Positions 42,852 through 52,921 of a stretch of DNA of 64,000 nt are shown here, one piece after another (the stretch's first letter is position 1; each line of letters opens with the position of its first letter). The notes under the pieces are model-generated. The model saw only the letters and a list, made by a program, of their open reading frames with translations. It searched no databases and was not told where the DNA came from. The stretch is from Erinaceus europaeus (lineage: Eukaryota; Chordata; Mammalia; Eulipotyphla; Erinaceidae), in the NCBI RefSeq assembly GCF_950295315.1, contig NC_080162.1:75027843-75091842 (forward strand), in the 5' to 3' direction. The position numbers and the translations under genes are program-made.

Positions 42852-43394
42852 TAAAACCATGTGCCCATAAACTAGGGGAAGAATATATACTTGAAAGCAA
42901 AAGTACACAAGAGCATGCAGGGAATACTCCCCAACACCTCATCTGCACTATTCCAGTCTTTAGGTCCATGATTGTTCAACAATTTCTTTGGCTTTGTATG
43001 TTAACTCTCTTTTCAGCCACCAGGTTCCAGATGCCAGCAAGATGCTGACCAGACTTCCCTAGACAGACAACCCCATCAATGTGTACTGGAGCTCCACTTC
43101 CCCAGAGACCCCACCCTACTAGGGAAAGAGAAAGGCTGGGAGTATGGATCAACCAGTCAACGCCCATGTTCAGCGGGGAAGCAATTACAGAAGCCAGACC
43201 TTCCACCCTCTGCAACCCACAATGACCCTGGATCCATACTCCCAGAGAGATAGAGAATGGGAAGGCTATCAGGGGAGGGGATGGGATATGGAGATCGGGT
43301 TATGGGAATTGTGCGGAATTGTACCCCTCTTATTCTATGGTTTTGTTAATGTCTCCTTTCTTAAATAAATAAATAAATAAATAAAATAAAATAA
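42852..43394 (+). mobile_element. L1 3'UTR, strongly 5' truncated, with target duplication
   Basis: Starts inside the 3'UTR ('cccataaactagg') and ends in an AAAT/AAAAT tail. The flanking repeats 'aaaacctgagact' at 42839-42851 and 'aaaacctgggact' at 43395-43407 differ at one base. Confidence 0.9.
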
Positions 43395-43407
43395 AAAACC
43401 TGGGACT

Positions 43408-43644
43408 CTGAAATTCCTTACTGTCTCCCAGCTTCCACTAAAAACACCCAGCAATTCTTTACAATCAGGTGTTGGGGAGGAGTCTGGAGCCACTGTCACC
43501 AAACATCTAGGTGCCCATTTGGTGGCAGGCATCATGCTAGACAGTAGAAAAAGGCACATATCAGTTCTTGCACACTAAGAGAGGGGGTCTCCCAGCCTGA
43601 TGGCATCAACAGGCTCCCCAATTATCACAGCACAAAGTTCTCAG
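43408..43644. other. Intergenic, nothing recognised
   Basis: Unique sequence. Confidence 0.3.
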
Positions 43645-43725
43645 GCCTGGGAGGTGGCACAGTGAAGTGCTGTACTCTCATTTGAGGTCCTGAGATTGAT
43701 TCCTAATCTACAATTATTATTTTTA
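43645..43725 (+). repeat. SINE C fragment, sense, 5' part
   Basis: 'ggcctgggaggtggcacagt', 'tttgaggtcctgagattgat'. The 3' part is lost or displaced by the following SINE A. Confidence 0.65.
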
Positions 43726-43732
43726 AAAATAA

Positions 43733-44018
43733 TTTTAAAATATTTATTTATTCCCTTTTGTTGCCCTTGTTGTTTTATTGTTGTAGTTATTGTTGTTGTT
43801 GTCATTGATGTCATTATTGTTAGATAGGACAGAGAGAAATGGAAAGAGGAGGGGAAGACAGAGAAGGAGAGAAAGATAGACACCTGCACACCTGCTTCAC
43901 TGCCTGTGAAGCGACTCCGCTACAGGTGGGGAGCCGGGGGCTGGAATCAGGATCCTTACACTGGTCCTTGTACTTTGTGCCATGTGCACTTAACCCAATA
44001 TGCTACTGCCCAATTCCT
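43733..44018 (-). repeat. SINE A, antisense, with target duplication
   Basis: 'cccttttgttgcccttgttg' to 'gctactgcccaattcc'. The repeat 'tacaattattWttt' precedes it (about 43710) and follows it (about 44019). Confidence 0.87.
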
Positions 44019-44091
44019 TACAATTATTTTTTAATTAAAAATATATATTTTATTTTGTGATAGATACAGAGAGAAATTGAAAGGGAAGAGT

Positions 44092-44690
44092 TGTTAGTGA
44101 GCAAAAATCAAACCACCATCCACTGCAAGGAAGCAAAAGATGTTTATTCACGAATTCGAATCCAGTCCAAGTGGTGACTGACAGCAGTCTACCAGCTCGA
44201 CCCTGAGCAAGGCTCAAACCACACAATTTATAGGAATTCAGACTACACTCAGGGAGGGGGAACACATCACCTTATCAGCCTATATCCAATAACATGCTAT
44301 AGAAAACACAAAATCCAATCATTTCAAACTTAGCAAAAGCATGATCCATTCAAAGCAAAGCGTGGGCTAGTTTCAAACATTGCAAAATCACACAACCAAT
44401 AGAATCTAGCCAGGTAGGGTCACCACATCCCCCCGCCATCAGCTGCCCCTTCCTAGAAAATAATTTCCTAGTGCCAAGGCCCTGATGAGCTCTGCCTGTT
44501 TGCAGGGTCTTGGTAAACAACCAGTGGCTTACTGATTCTTGGTAAACAGCCGGTGGCTTACTGATTAGGTCCTGTTCTTCAAGGGGGAAAGGGCAAGGAA
44601 TTTTCCATCTCACACTACAAGCAACTTACACTAAAAGGAACTTAAAAACTTCTGCATAAAAAGGGAACTTCAAGGCTACTGCCTTTTACA
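44092..44690 (-). mobile_element. Solo LTR (599 bp), minus orientation, 5-bp target duplication
   Basis: On the + strand it begins TGTTAGTGAG and ends GCCTTTTACA, so it is TG...CA on either strand, flanked by AGAGT at 44087-44091 and 44691-44695. In minus orientation AATAAA (TTTATT at 44143-44148) lies close to the 3' end, as in an LTR R region. It contains a 29-bp tandem duplication (44508-44565). Different family from the other two LTRs; internal proviral genes are absent. Confidence 0.83.
44508..44565 (-). repeat. 29-bp tandem duplication inside the solo LTR
   Basis: Two copies beginning 'tcttggtaaaca' and ending 'ggcttactgat', differing at two positions. Confidence 0.9.
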
Positions 44691-45089
44691 AGAGTGAGAT
44701 AGAGAGGAAGAGAGTCACCTGCAGCTCTACTTCACCACTGTTAGGCTTTCGCCTGCAGGTGAGGGCCATGGACTTGAACCTAGGTCTTTGCTTACAGTAA
44801 TGTGTGCTCTGTACAGGGTGTGCCACTGCATGACCCTCATATATAATATTTTTCAAAGGGTTCTCAACTTTCAAATCCCAGAGTGAGAAATCAGCTTTTT
44901 CTAGGGAAGCTGGAAAAGGTTTTACAGAAGTGACTTATGAGTGAGCACTTAAAGATTGAGCATGGTTTTTGACGGGCAGATAATAGAAGGAAGAGTCCTC
45001 CAAGTGGGACCAGTATGGATAAGACACACTTCTGAACTGGGAAACAGTTTGCACTAGTAGCTAAAGTTGTTAGGTAGTAGTTAGGAAAT

Positions 45090-45300
45090 CCAGCTCTAAG
45101 GTCAGACTGAATGGTTTTGAATCCCAAAGCTGTCGTCCACTAGCTTAGTCACCTTTGGCAAACCCCTAAAATGTTGCACTCTTGGTTTTCTCCTCTAGAA
45201 AATGGAGACAATAATTGCATTGTCCTTGTAGATTTTATAGGTTATTGCGAAGCTTAAGCAAGATAATCCAGATAAAAGTACATATAGTAAGTGTTAAGTA
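45090..45300 (+). repeat. MIR-like element, sense
   Basis: 'agcttagtcacctttggcaa', 'tcctctagaaaatggagaca', 'gaagcttaagcaagataatc': the order of a long MIR copy. Confidence 0.6.
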
Positions 45301-45784
45301 TTTGTAGGAGAAGAAAAGATATGGGCACATGGAGAAGGTCCTCAAAGGGCAGACTAAGGGCTTTTATGAAATGTAGGTCTAATGGGTTTCCATTTTCTTA
45401 AAGTAAATCCAGCTGGAGATGACAGTTGACTAGAGAGCAGTAGAGAGCCTGGGCACTACAGGAAAGGGATAGGGGTCTGGGACAAGGACCAGAAAAGATA
45501 CTAAGACCTGACTCTTGCGGGTAAGAGAAAGACAGAGGAGAGCAGGTAATACAAAGGGGGAACAGAGAATGTTTTTCTTCCTGCTCAGAAACACAAACTT
45601 CTTACATCATTTGATTAGACTCATCCATTCATCATCCCGTCATCTATCCACCCATTAGACAACTATATATTTAGCACTTAAACTCTGATTTCATAGAATT
45701 TATATTAGGAGTACTATTAATGTTACTTGAAGCTTCCTGATGCAGTAACCACCTAGTCAGACCTAAGTGATTAGGAACAGACAG
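45301..45784. other. Intergenic, nothing recognised
   Basis: Unique sequence. Confidence 0.35.
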
Positions 45785-45895
45785 CCAAGGGTGGGCAAGA
45801 CAGCTTACTAGAGAGGGTGCCTGCTTTGCTATGCCACATAGGAGCACCAAGGCATTTCAGGTACTGTGTCTCTTCCTTTCTCTGAAAAAGTAGGC
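45785..45895 (+). repeat. Degenerate family E repeat
   Basis: 'gacagcttactagagagggt', 'ctttgctatgccacatagga', 'gtgtctcttcctttctctg'. Confidence 0.45.
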
Positions 45896-46268
45896 CTGGA
45901 GCTATGAACCTCTAGTAAGGAAAGGGGAGGAAGGGAGGAAGGGAGGGAGGAAGGAAAACTTGACAATCATATTAATATATCCTTCTACTTCTGACTTACC
46001 TGTTCTCAGAGATTTCAGATAGGGACAAAGGGTCATAGGGTCTAGTCTTTTTGTCCACCTCCTTTTTAATCTTTTTAATCTAATTCCAGAGCTAACTGCC
46101 CCCTTGCTTCTGTCAATCTTCCCCATCCCACTGCCAGGTCCTAGCATTGCTTTCTATAACTCTGCATGACACAGCTGATCCTTTAGTCTTAGGCAATCCT
46201 AAGTGATTTCTAAAAAAAAAAAAATGCAACCTGCAGAAACTATTCATTTCTATGTAAAAGAAACATGA

Positions 46269-46480
46269 CCTGGGGTAGAGGTAGACAGCATAACGGTTAT
46301 GCAAAAAACTCTCATGCCTGAGGCTCTGAAGTCCCAGGTTCAATCCCCTGCACCACCATAAACCAGAGCTGAGCAGCTCTAGTGCTGCTCACTGTGTCTT
46401 TCTCTCTCTGCATCTCTCTCAAAAATAAAAATAAATAAAATACTAAAAAGGAAGAAAGAAAGAAAGAAAGAAAGAAAGAT
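46269..46480 (+). repeat. SINE D, sense, with (GAAA)n tail
   Basis: 'gacagcataacggttatgca', 'aatcccctgcaccaccataa', 'ctttctctctctgcatctc', then GAAA units at 46446-46479. Confidence 0.88.
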
Positions 46481-46499
46481 GGCCTATAAATATTAATCT

Positions 46500-46640
46500 T
46501 TAAATTTTTAAAATTACTAATTAAGGAGAGAGAGAGAGAACCAGAGCATCATTCTGGCACATATTGAGCTCAGAGATGCTTTTTAATAGTTTTATGTCTA
46601 ACACTGTAGTCACTGCACTGCTCCACCTCTCAAGCCACCA
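46500..46640 (-). repeat. SINE C, antisense, diverged
   Basis: 'gagagagagaaccagagcat', 'ttctggcacatattgagctc', head complement 'cactgcactgctccacctct'. Confidence 0.65.
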
Positions 46641-46689
46641 GACATTGCTTTTTAAGCTTCTTTCACAGAAAAACAGTGTCTTCAGTGTG

Positions 46690-47215
46690 TAAGGATGACA
46701 TACAAATAATGAAAAGAAATAGGCAAATTATTCATAGTTTCTCAGAAAAGAAAATATAAAGGAAATGTATGATGAAATGTTCAGCTTCATTCAAAATGAG
46801 GTCAATGCACATCCTACACTGAACGACTGTCTTCCAGTTACTAGACTGGCAACGTATAGAGAGTGTGATAATTTACCATGGGGGTGTAAGTATGCAGAAC
46901 AGTACTCTCACACACTGCAGATAGGAGAGTATGTTTCTATAAACCCTATTTATAGTAGTATTTTAAATGCATGAGCCCTTTGATGCAGCAATTTCATTGT
47001 AGGACTTTTCCCTACATTTAGACTCCTGCAAGTGAAAAATGATGGGTGTGCAAGGGAATCATCACTGTTTTGTTTCTAACAAGAGATTAGAAATAAACTG
47101 AATGTTCAGTGATAGCAGATTGATTAAATAAGCTGTGGCTCATGCAGACAACAGAATGCCATGCAACCGCCTATAAGAATGAAGTAGCTCTCCATGTATT
47201 GATAAACGATCATTT
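46690..47215 (+). mobile_element. Ancient L1 ORF2 fragment, sense
   Basis: 'cagcaatttcattgtaggac', 'tagaaataaactgaatgttc' and 'tggctcatgcagacaacaga' follow the order of the old mammalian L1 ORF2 3' end. Heavily mutated, with no useful frame. Confidence 0.6.
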
Positions 47216-47219
47216 CCAG

Positions 47220-47442
47220 GGGGCTGGGTGGCGGTACACCTGGTTGAGTGCACATATTACAATGTGCAAGGACCCAGGTTCAAGCCCCCAGTCCCCACCT
47301 GCAAGGGGGAAAGCTTCATAAGTGGTGAAGCAGTGTTGCAGGTGTCTCTGTCTCTCTTCCTCTCTATCTCCCCATTCCCTCTCAATTTCTGGCTGTCTCT
47401 ATCCAATAACTAAAGGTAATAAAAATAAATTTAAGAAAAAGG
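47220..47442 (+). repeat. SINE B, sense, with target duplication
   Basis: Head 'gcggtacacctggttgagtg', 'gggggaaagcttcataagtg', AAT-rich tail. The 12-bp repeat 'tcatttccaggg' precedes (about 47210) and follows it (about 47444). Confidence 0.9.
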
Positions 47443-47451
47443 TCATTTCCA

Positions 47452-47573
47452 GGGACTGGAATAGATAGCATAATGGTTATGCAAAAAGACTCATCTCTGA
47501 GGCTTCCAGATTCAATCCCCCTACCACCATAAACCAAAGCTGATCAGTGCTCTGGTAAGAAAAAAAAAAAAAA
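47452..47573 (+). repeat. SINE D, sense
   Basis: 'tagatagcataatggttatg', 'gctgatcagtgctctggtaa', A13 run. Confidence 0.87.
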
Positions 47574-47689
47574 TTCCATGATGTACTTTGGATTTTTTTT
47601 TTTTAAGGGAGAAAGATTATATTCTATATATACATGGGATAATTTTGGAAAGGTATACAAAACATGGTCATTGCCTCTAGACTAGAGAA

Positions 47690-47800
47690 TGTCTAGCTGT
47701 TTAATAAGGAAGCATGAGATCTCCAGTTTGATATCCAGTACTGCAAAACCTCAGCACTGCTCTGGTCTCTCCTCTCTATTTTATGAAATAAACAAAACAA
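47690..47800 (+). repeat. SINE D-like remnant
   Basis: 'gagatctccagtttgatatc' and 'cctcagcactgctctggtct' are weakly D-like. Confidence 0.35.
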
Positions 47801-47893
47801 GTATTTTTAAAAGGAAAAAAAAGACACTTTTGTGTTGTCTTAAATACTGTGCTATGAATTATAGAAACACAATTTTAAATTACTGCTGTGATA

Positions 47894-48020
47894 GCTGAGG
47901 AGATAGTTGCATCAGTAGCACATCAGACCTTCATGCCTGAGGCACCAGAGTTCCCCAATGTCAATGCCCAAGTCTCCCATAAGTCAGAGCTGAGCAGTAC
48001 TCTGGTTTAAAAAAATATAT
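47894..48020 (+). repeat. SINE D, sense, diverged
   Basis: 'tgaggagatagttgcatcag', 'gtcagagctgagcagtactc'. Confidence 0.72.
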
Positions 48021-48502
48021 GTATAAATAATTTTAAGTCACAATTGTGATATTTATTCTACTCCCAAACATCATCTATCTTCATGGCTATCTAACATGCT
48101 TACCCCCACCACATACATGCCTACACACATACACACACCTTGCAAGGGGTAGGGGAACTGCTAGTTCTGACTCATCCTTACACTGCCTGTAATCCAGCAC
48201 AGCAGTACAAAACAAAGAGCTCAGAAAATCAGAAAACGTATTCATAATTACTCCTTTCTTCAAGAAAACCCCAACCAACCCTGCTTTCTGGTATCCATAC
48301 TCCCTCCCTACATTGGTTACAAATAATCTGCATGACAATAACAAGTTTTCACCTTTCTCTCCAGAATCAAGCACCCTTGGGGAAGCCAGTCATCTTGTCT
48401 TGTGCATATGCAGTTGAACTTCTGGAGGGATTCACATGGTAATGATGGGGGGCCTCCTGCCAATAGTCATGTGAGGAAGTCATAGTGAAAATGAACCCTC
48501 CT
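48021..48502. other. Intergenic, nothing recognised
   Basis: Unique sequence with a short CA-rich run near 48115-48138. Confidence 0.35.
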
Positions 48503-48662
48503 GGGCGGTGGGTAGATAGCATAATGGTTATGCAAACAGACTCTCTTACCAGAGGCTCTGAAGTCCCGGGTTCAACCCCCTACACCATCATCAGCCACAG
48601 TTGAGCAGTGCTCTGGTAAAAAAAAAGAAAGGGAAAAAAAGAGAAAGAAACAAAGAAAGAAA
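48503..48662 (+). repeat. SINE D, sense
   Basis: 'gtagatagcataatggttat', 'agcagtgctctggtaaaaaa', GAAA-rich tail. Confidence 0.88.
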
Positions 48663-49049
48663 AATGAACCCTCCAGCCCCCATCAATCCCTAATAAAGCT
48701 GAAAGCCTAACTGAGCTTAACTATATAGCCTCCACAGATATTGTATAAAATAATAGCTGTCTATAATAGTTTAAGCTGCTAAATGTGGAGTGATTTGTCA
48801 CACAACAATTTATAATACAGTCAGTACTTCATTATTAAGTGTTTAATATATGTCAGTTCTCTGAGGGAAGCAAGAGAAAAAGATGACGTTCTTCCCTCAG
48901 GAAAGCTGGCTATATTCTTAGACATATTCACTCCTTCAATCAAGAGTTATTGATTTATTATTGTATGCATGATCCTGTGTTAAGTGCTGAATTAAGGAAT
49001 GTTAGCAATTAAAATACACTGTAAGACGAGGGAATTTTAAATATATATA
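48663..49049. other. Intergenic, nothing recognised
   Basis: A+T-rich unique sequence. Confidence 0.35.
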
Positions 49050-49190
49050 TATTTTTGTTTGTTTGTTTGTTTGTTTAATTTACTTTTAATGAAAGAGGAA
49101 TACAGAGAGAGAGGGCAAGCTTGCCCAGGGAACAAATAAACTCTGATTTGTGGTGGGGCTGGTTATTGAACCTGGGAACTTAGAACAGGA
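49050..49190 (-). repeat. SINE D-like, antisense, diverged
   Basis: (GTTT)n at 49055-49074, 'gatttgtggtggggctggtt', 'attgaacctgggaacttaga'. Confidence 0.55.
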
Positions 49191-49384
49191 ACTTTCTAAG
49201 TAATGGAGTTACATAGTAATTAGCATGAAGTGCATGCATTTGTAAGAATTTAGCAAATGAGCACTCTTGTACACTGTTTTATATTAAAAATTTATATTAA
49301 CATCTTGTAAATAAACATTGAACTTTCTAGTTAATGTATGCAGAAATAATTTATCTTGAATACATATATTAAATAGTTGAATTG

Positions 49385-49575
49385 GGGGCCAGGTGGTGGC
49401 ACATCTGGTAGGGGTTAGGTATTATAATGCACAAGGACTCTGGTTCAAGCTCCCATCCCCCACTTAGAGAGGGAAAGCTTCATGAGTGGTGAAACGGGGC
49501 TGCAGGTGTCTCTCCTTCTCTATCTCCCCCTTCCCTCTGAACTTCTCTCTCTGTCCAAAATAAATAAAATACATT
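49385..49575 (+). repeat. SINE B, sense
   Basis: 'gccaggtggtggcacatctg', 'agggaaagcttcatgagtgg', tail 'ccaaaataaataaaatac'. Confidence 0.83.
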
Positions 49576-49576
49576 G

Positions 49577-49803
49577 AGGGTCGGATGGTGACACATCGGG
49601 TTAAGTGCAAATAGTATGAAGTGCAAAGACCTGCTCAAGGATCCCAGTTGGAGCTGCTGGCTCCCCACCCACTGGGGGTGTGGGGTAGGTCTCTTCACAA
49701 GTGGTGAAGCAAGTCTGCAGGTGTCTCTCTGTGTCTCTCTGTCTCTATCTCCCCCATGCTTCTCAATTTCTCTCTGTCCTATCCAGTAAAAAAATAAATA
49801 CAT
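49577..49803 (+). repeat. SINE A, sense
   Basis: 'gtgacacatcgggttaagtg', 'cacaagtggtgaagcaagtc', 'ctgtcctatccagtaaaaaa'. Confidence 0.82.
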
Positions 49804-49934
49804 ATAAAAAAGTTGAATCAATGGATAGACATGTGCTAGAGTAAGCAAAATGTTAATGATAAAATGTCAGAAGGATTTTGTTGTCTTTCAATTTTGCTGT
49901 ATGTTTTGAAGTTTATCAAACAAACACATTTAAT

Positions 49935-50085
49935 TATTATAATTTTAGATAGAGTCAGAGAGAGTAAAAGAAGGAAAAAGACCACCACACTGAAACTTCA
50001 TATGATGTAGTGGGGGCCAGATTCAAACTTGGGCAGCACACATGGAAAAACAGTACACTGTACAATTTTACCAGGGCCCTGTTTT
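49935..50085 (-). repeat. Degenerate SINE, antisense
   Basis: 'tagatagagtcagagagagt', 'gggggccagattcaaacttg'. Family unclear. Confidence 0.4.
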
Positions 50086-50188
50086 GAACATTTATAATGT
50101 TTGAGGAAAAGGCCTCTGAATAACCATGTAAACCAATTCTCTCATTTATCATTCTTTTCTTTTTATATATATAAAAAAAAGATGTTAT

Positions 50189-50530
50189 AGGGGCTGGGCA
50201 GTAATGCAGTGGTTTAAGCGCACATGGTGCAAAATCAAGGACTGGCATAAGGGTCCCGGTTCAAGCCCCCGGCTCTCCACCTGCTGGGGGGTCACTTCAA
50301 AAACGGTGAAGCAGGTCTGCAGGTGTCTATCTTTCCCCCCCCCTCTGTCTTCCCGTCCTTTCTCCATTTCTCTCTGTCCTATCTAACAATGACAACATCA
50401 ATAACAAGAATAATAACTACAACAACAATGAAAAACAACAAGGGCAACAAAAGGGGGGAAAAAGCTTCCAGGAGAGTGGATTCATGGTGCAGGCACTGAG
50501 TCCCAGCAATATCCCTGAAGGCAAAAAAAA
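50189..50530 (+). repeat. SINE A-long, sense
   Basis: 'gcagtaatgcagtggtttaa', 'caacaagggcaacaaaaggg', 'aatatccctgaaggcaaaaa'. Confidence 0.88.
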
Positions 50531-50672
50531 GTTATTTATTTATTTATGAGAAATGATAGGAGAGAGAGGAAGAACCAAATATCGCTCTGGTACTTGTGCT
50601 GTCAGGGATTGAACTCAGGACCTCATGCTTGAGAGTCCAGTGCCTTATGCACTGCACCACCTCCCAGACCAC
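50531..50672 (-). repeat. SINE C, antisense
   Basis: 'ttatttatttatgagaaatg', 'ggtacttgtgctgtcaggga', head complement 'actgcaccacctcccagac'. Confidence 0.83.
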
Positions 50673-50799
50673 TCATTATTTTCTTATGTATATGAAAAAA
50701 AAACAAGTATATCTAGTTAGAAAAGAAAAAAATATGTAGACAGAAAAGGTCAAACCTCTTTTTCTCTGATCCAAATGTATTAGTCTTCTTTATTTTTGT

Positions 50800-51045
50800 G
50801 TTTATTTATTTATTTTTTTTCTTCCAGGGTTATTGCTGGGGCTGGCATTACAAATCCACTGCTCCTGGTGAACATTTTTTTTAACTGGGTAAACTGAGAG
50901 AGGAGGGGGAAATAGAGAGAGAGATAGACACCTGCAGACCTGCTTCACAGCTTGGTGGGGAGCCAGGGGCTCGAACCTGGATCTTTGAGCAGGTCTCATG
51001 CTTAGTACTACGTGCACTTAACCAGGTACACCACCTCCTGTCCCC
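50800..51045 (-). repeat. SINE A-long/B type, antisense
   Basis: 'cttccagggttattgctggg', internally shortened body, head complement 'aaccaggtacaccacctcct'. Confidence 0.78.
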
Positions 51046-51958
51046 AATACGCTTCTTTCTCATACCCCTGTTTTTGTCAACTATGTAGTTTTCAGACCTT
51101 CCTCTATGCATTTACATACACATATAGGTAAATATGAAGTTGTGTTTGGTTTTTTTTCTTATTGAATGTACTCTACTATTTATTCTACATGCCTTGAGAA
51201 TCTCTCCATGTTAATCATTTATGCACATAGCCTCAGTTTTAAACTACTAAATAAGAATTTACTTTCTTATTCAAGATGTGAGGCTCAGAGCAGGTCTTAT
51301 TCAGGAACAAACAGTAGATCAGAACTGGGACCCATTCTCCTAGGTCTCTGGCCTGGTCACACCCTGCACAGTTGTGGCAGCTACTGACTGAGGTTAGACC
51401 TAAGCTCTTTGGATTCCAGAATGCTGAGAGGTTTGCAGGTCTAGCTCTGCTCCACACCCCAAACCCAAGGCCTGTCTGGGCTAAGGCCTGCACTTGACCC
51501 AGGAGGAAGTCCACTAAGAACTTCTTCTTTTCTTGGCCTCTAGGGACAACTGGGGAAGATAGAGAGGGGTTGTGAAACCATACATTCCCCCTGCCCCCAC
51601 CTGAGGGAAACCCTTCAGCTGGAGGTGGCTATGCAGCTGGGTACAGAAAAACAACTTTACTGGGCATCCCCCAGAACTTCTTTTCCCCATCCAGTCCCAT
51701 CACACCCCTGAGCAAGAGGGATGCCTCTATGATAGACACAGGAAAGTTTCCAAAGTGCCTGCAGGTCACTCTCCCAGGTCACTTACTTGAGAAGGCCCCA
51801 GATCCTTATCAGCTATTGCTGCCCTCTCCAGTCTCATGGTCTACCTGCCCATTCCTGAGGCTTCAGGGACCAACAAACAGAAGAGGTTGCCTCTCTCACA
51901 AGTCCTTGTCAGGATGTCCTTTTTTCTGTGATAGCTTTTGTCATGATAGATATATTTA
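51046..51958. other. Unique block, possible HCK upstream region
   Basis: Largest repeat-poor stretch between CCM2L and the window end (apart from a MIR-like trace at 51255-51360). HCK is the next gene in other mammals, so this could hold distal regulatory sequence or an untranslated exon, but no HCK peptide, TATA box or CpG island is seen. The link is by position only. Confidence 0.25.
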
Positions 51959-52235
51959 ATTTTTTTTTTTTTTTTTTTGCTCACTGGGGGTTTGGTTCCT
52001 GCATTACGAATCCATTGCTCCTGAAGGCTATTTTTTATTGGATATAACAAAGAGAAATTGAGAGAGGAGGGGAAGATAGGAAGGGGGAGAGAAAGACACA
52101 GGCAGACTGGCATTACCACTTGTGAAGTGACCCCCCCTGCAGGTGGGGAACCAGGGACTCCAACTGGGACCCTTGTGTGGGTCCTTGCACTTGGTACTAT
52201 GTGCGCTTAAACTGGTGCACAACTACCAGGCCCCC
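51959..52235 (-). repeat. SINE A-long, antisense
   Basis: T20 run, 'gaatccattgctcctgaagg', head complement ending 'aactaccaggcccc'. Confidence 0.83.
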
Positions 52236-52257
52236 TTGTCATGATCTACTAGCTTCC

Positions 52258-52260
<3 letters not shown>

Positions 52261-52289
<29 letters not shown>

Positions 52290-52399
52290 CAGAACACTGC
52301 TCAGCTCTGGCTTATGGTAGTGCTGGGGACTGAACCTTGGACCTCCAAGCCTCAAGCTTGAAAGGCTTTTGCATAACCATTATACTCTCTCCCTAGCCC
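52261..52399 (-). repeat. A-run followed by SINE D, antisense
   Basis: About 28 A (52261-52289) followed by the complement of a family D SINE ('gctcagctctggcttatggt', 'ttttgcataaccattatact'). The A run is on the wrong side for the tail of a minus copy. Confidence 0.83.
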
Positions 52400-52689
52400 C
52401 TAGCTTCCTTTCAGTTTCAATAGATCACCTTCTTCAAGAAGTCCTCCTTACTATATCCCATGCTGGACATGATTACCTTCTACCTGGTCCTATAATATTT
52501 GGGGCTACTCTCAATCATAGATAGCATTATAACATTTAGATAGCAAGCCAGTGGTTTCAGTTTTTGTATCTGTAATTGAGTTGGACATTGCTTCGCCAAG
52601 ATCTGTACATCTCTGAGTTCTCAGCCCCTGACAGAGATGTTCATAGTAAGCCCTTAGTAAAAGTTAATAGATGTAACCAGGAAATTACA

Positions 52690-52757
52690 TTAATAACAAG
52701 GGCAACAAAAGGGAATAAATAGGTAAATATTTAAAAAGAAGAAGAAGAAGAAGAAGT
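52690..52757 (+). repeat. Ultra-short SINE A tail insertion
   Basis: Only the 3' tail is present ('aacaagggcaacaaaaggga', then AAAT and AAG units). It is flanked by the near-identical repeats 'gtaaccaggaaa' (about 52674) and 'gtaaccaagaaa' (about 52756), so it is a real insertion that kept about 65 bases. Confidence 0.75.
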
Positions 52758-52921
52758 AACCAAGAAAGAAGGGCCTTGGATCTTAGTGCTATCATTTACT
52801 GGTTATTCAAAAACCTTAAGTGCCAACTCATCTGTACAATAGGCATGTGAATAGTACCTGAATGAAACCTGCAAAAAAGTAAAAGAGACTGACAATAATC
52901 AGGATAACATATAAACATGTG

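Larger units (their letters stand above)
44040..44840 (-). repeat. SINE B, antisense, split by a solo LTR
   Basis: First piece 44040-44091 ('gatagatacagagagaaatt'). The second piece, 44691-44840, continues 'gagatagagaggaagagag' to the head complement 'gtgtgccactgcatgaccc'. The gap is exactly filled by the LTR at 44092-44690. Confidence 0.85.

Noticed and set aside
51239..51514. 91-codon antisense frame in the unique block
   Set aside because: No recognisable domain; part of it overlaps a MIR-like trace, and no splice or promoter context was found.
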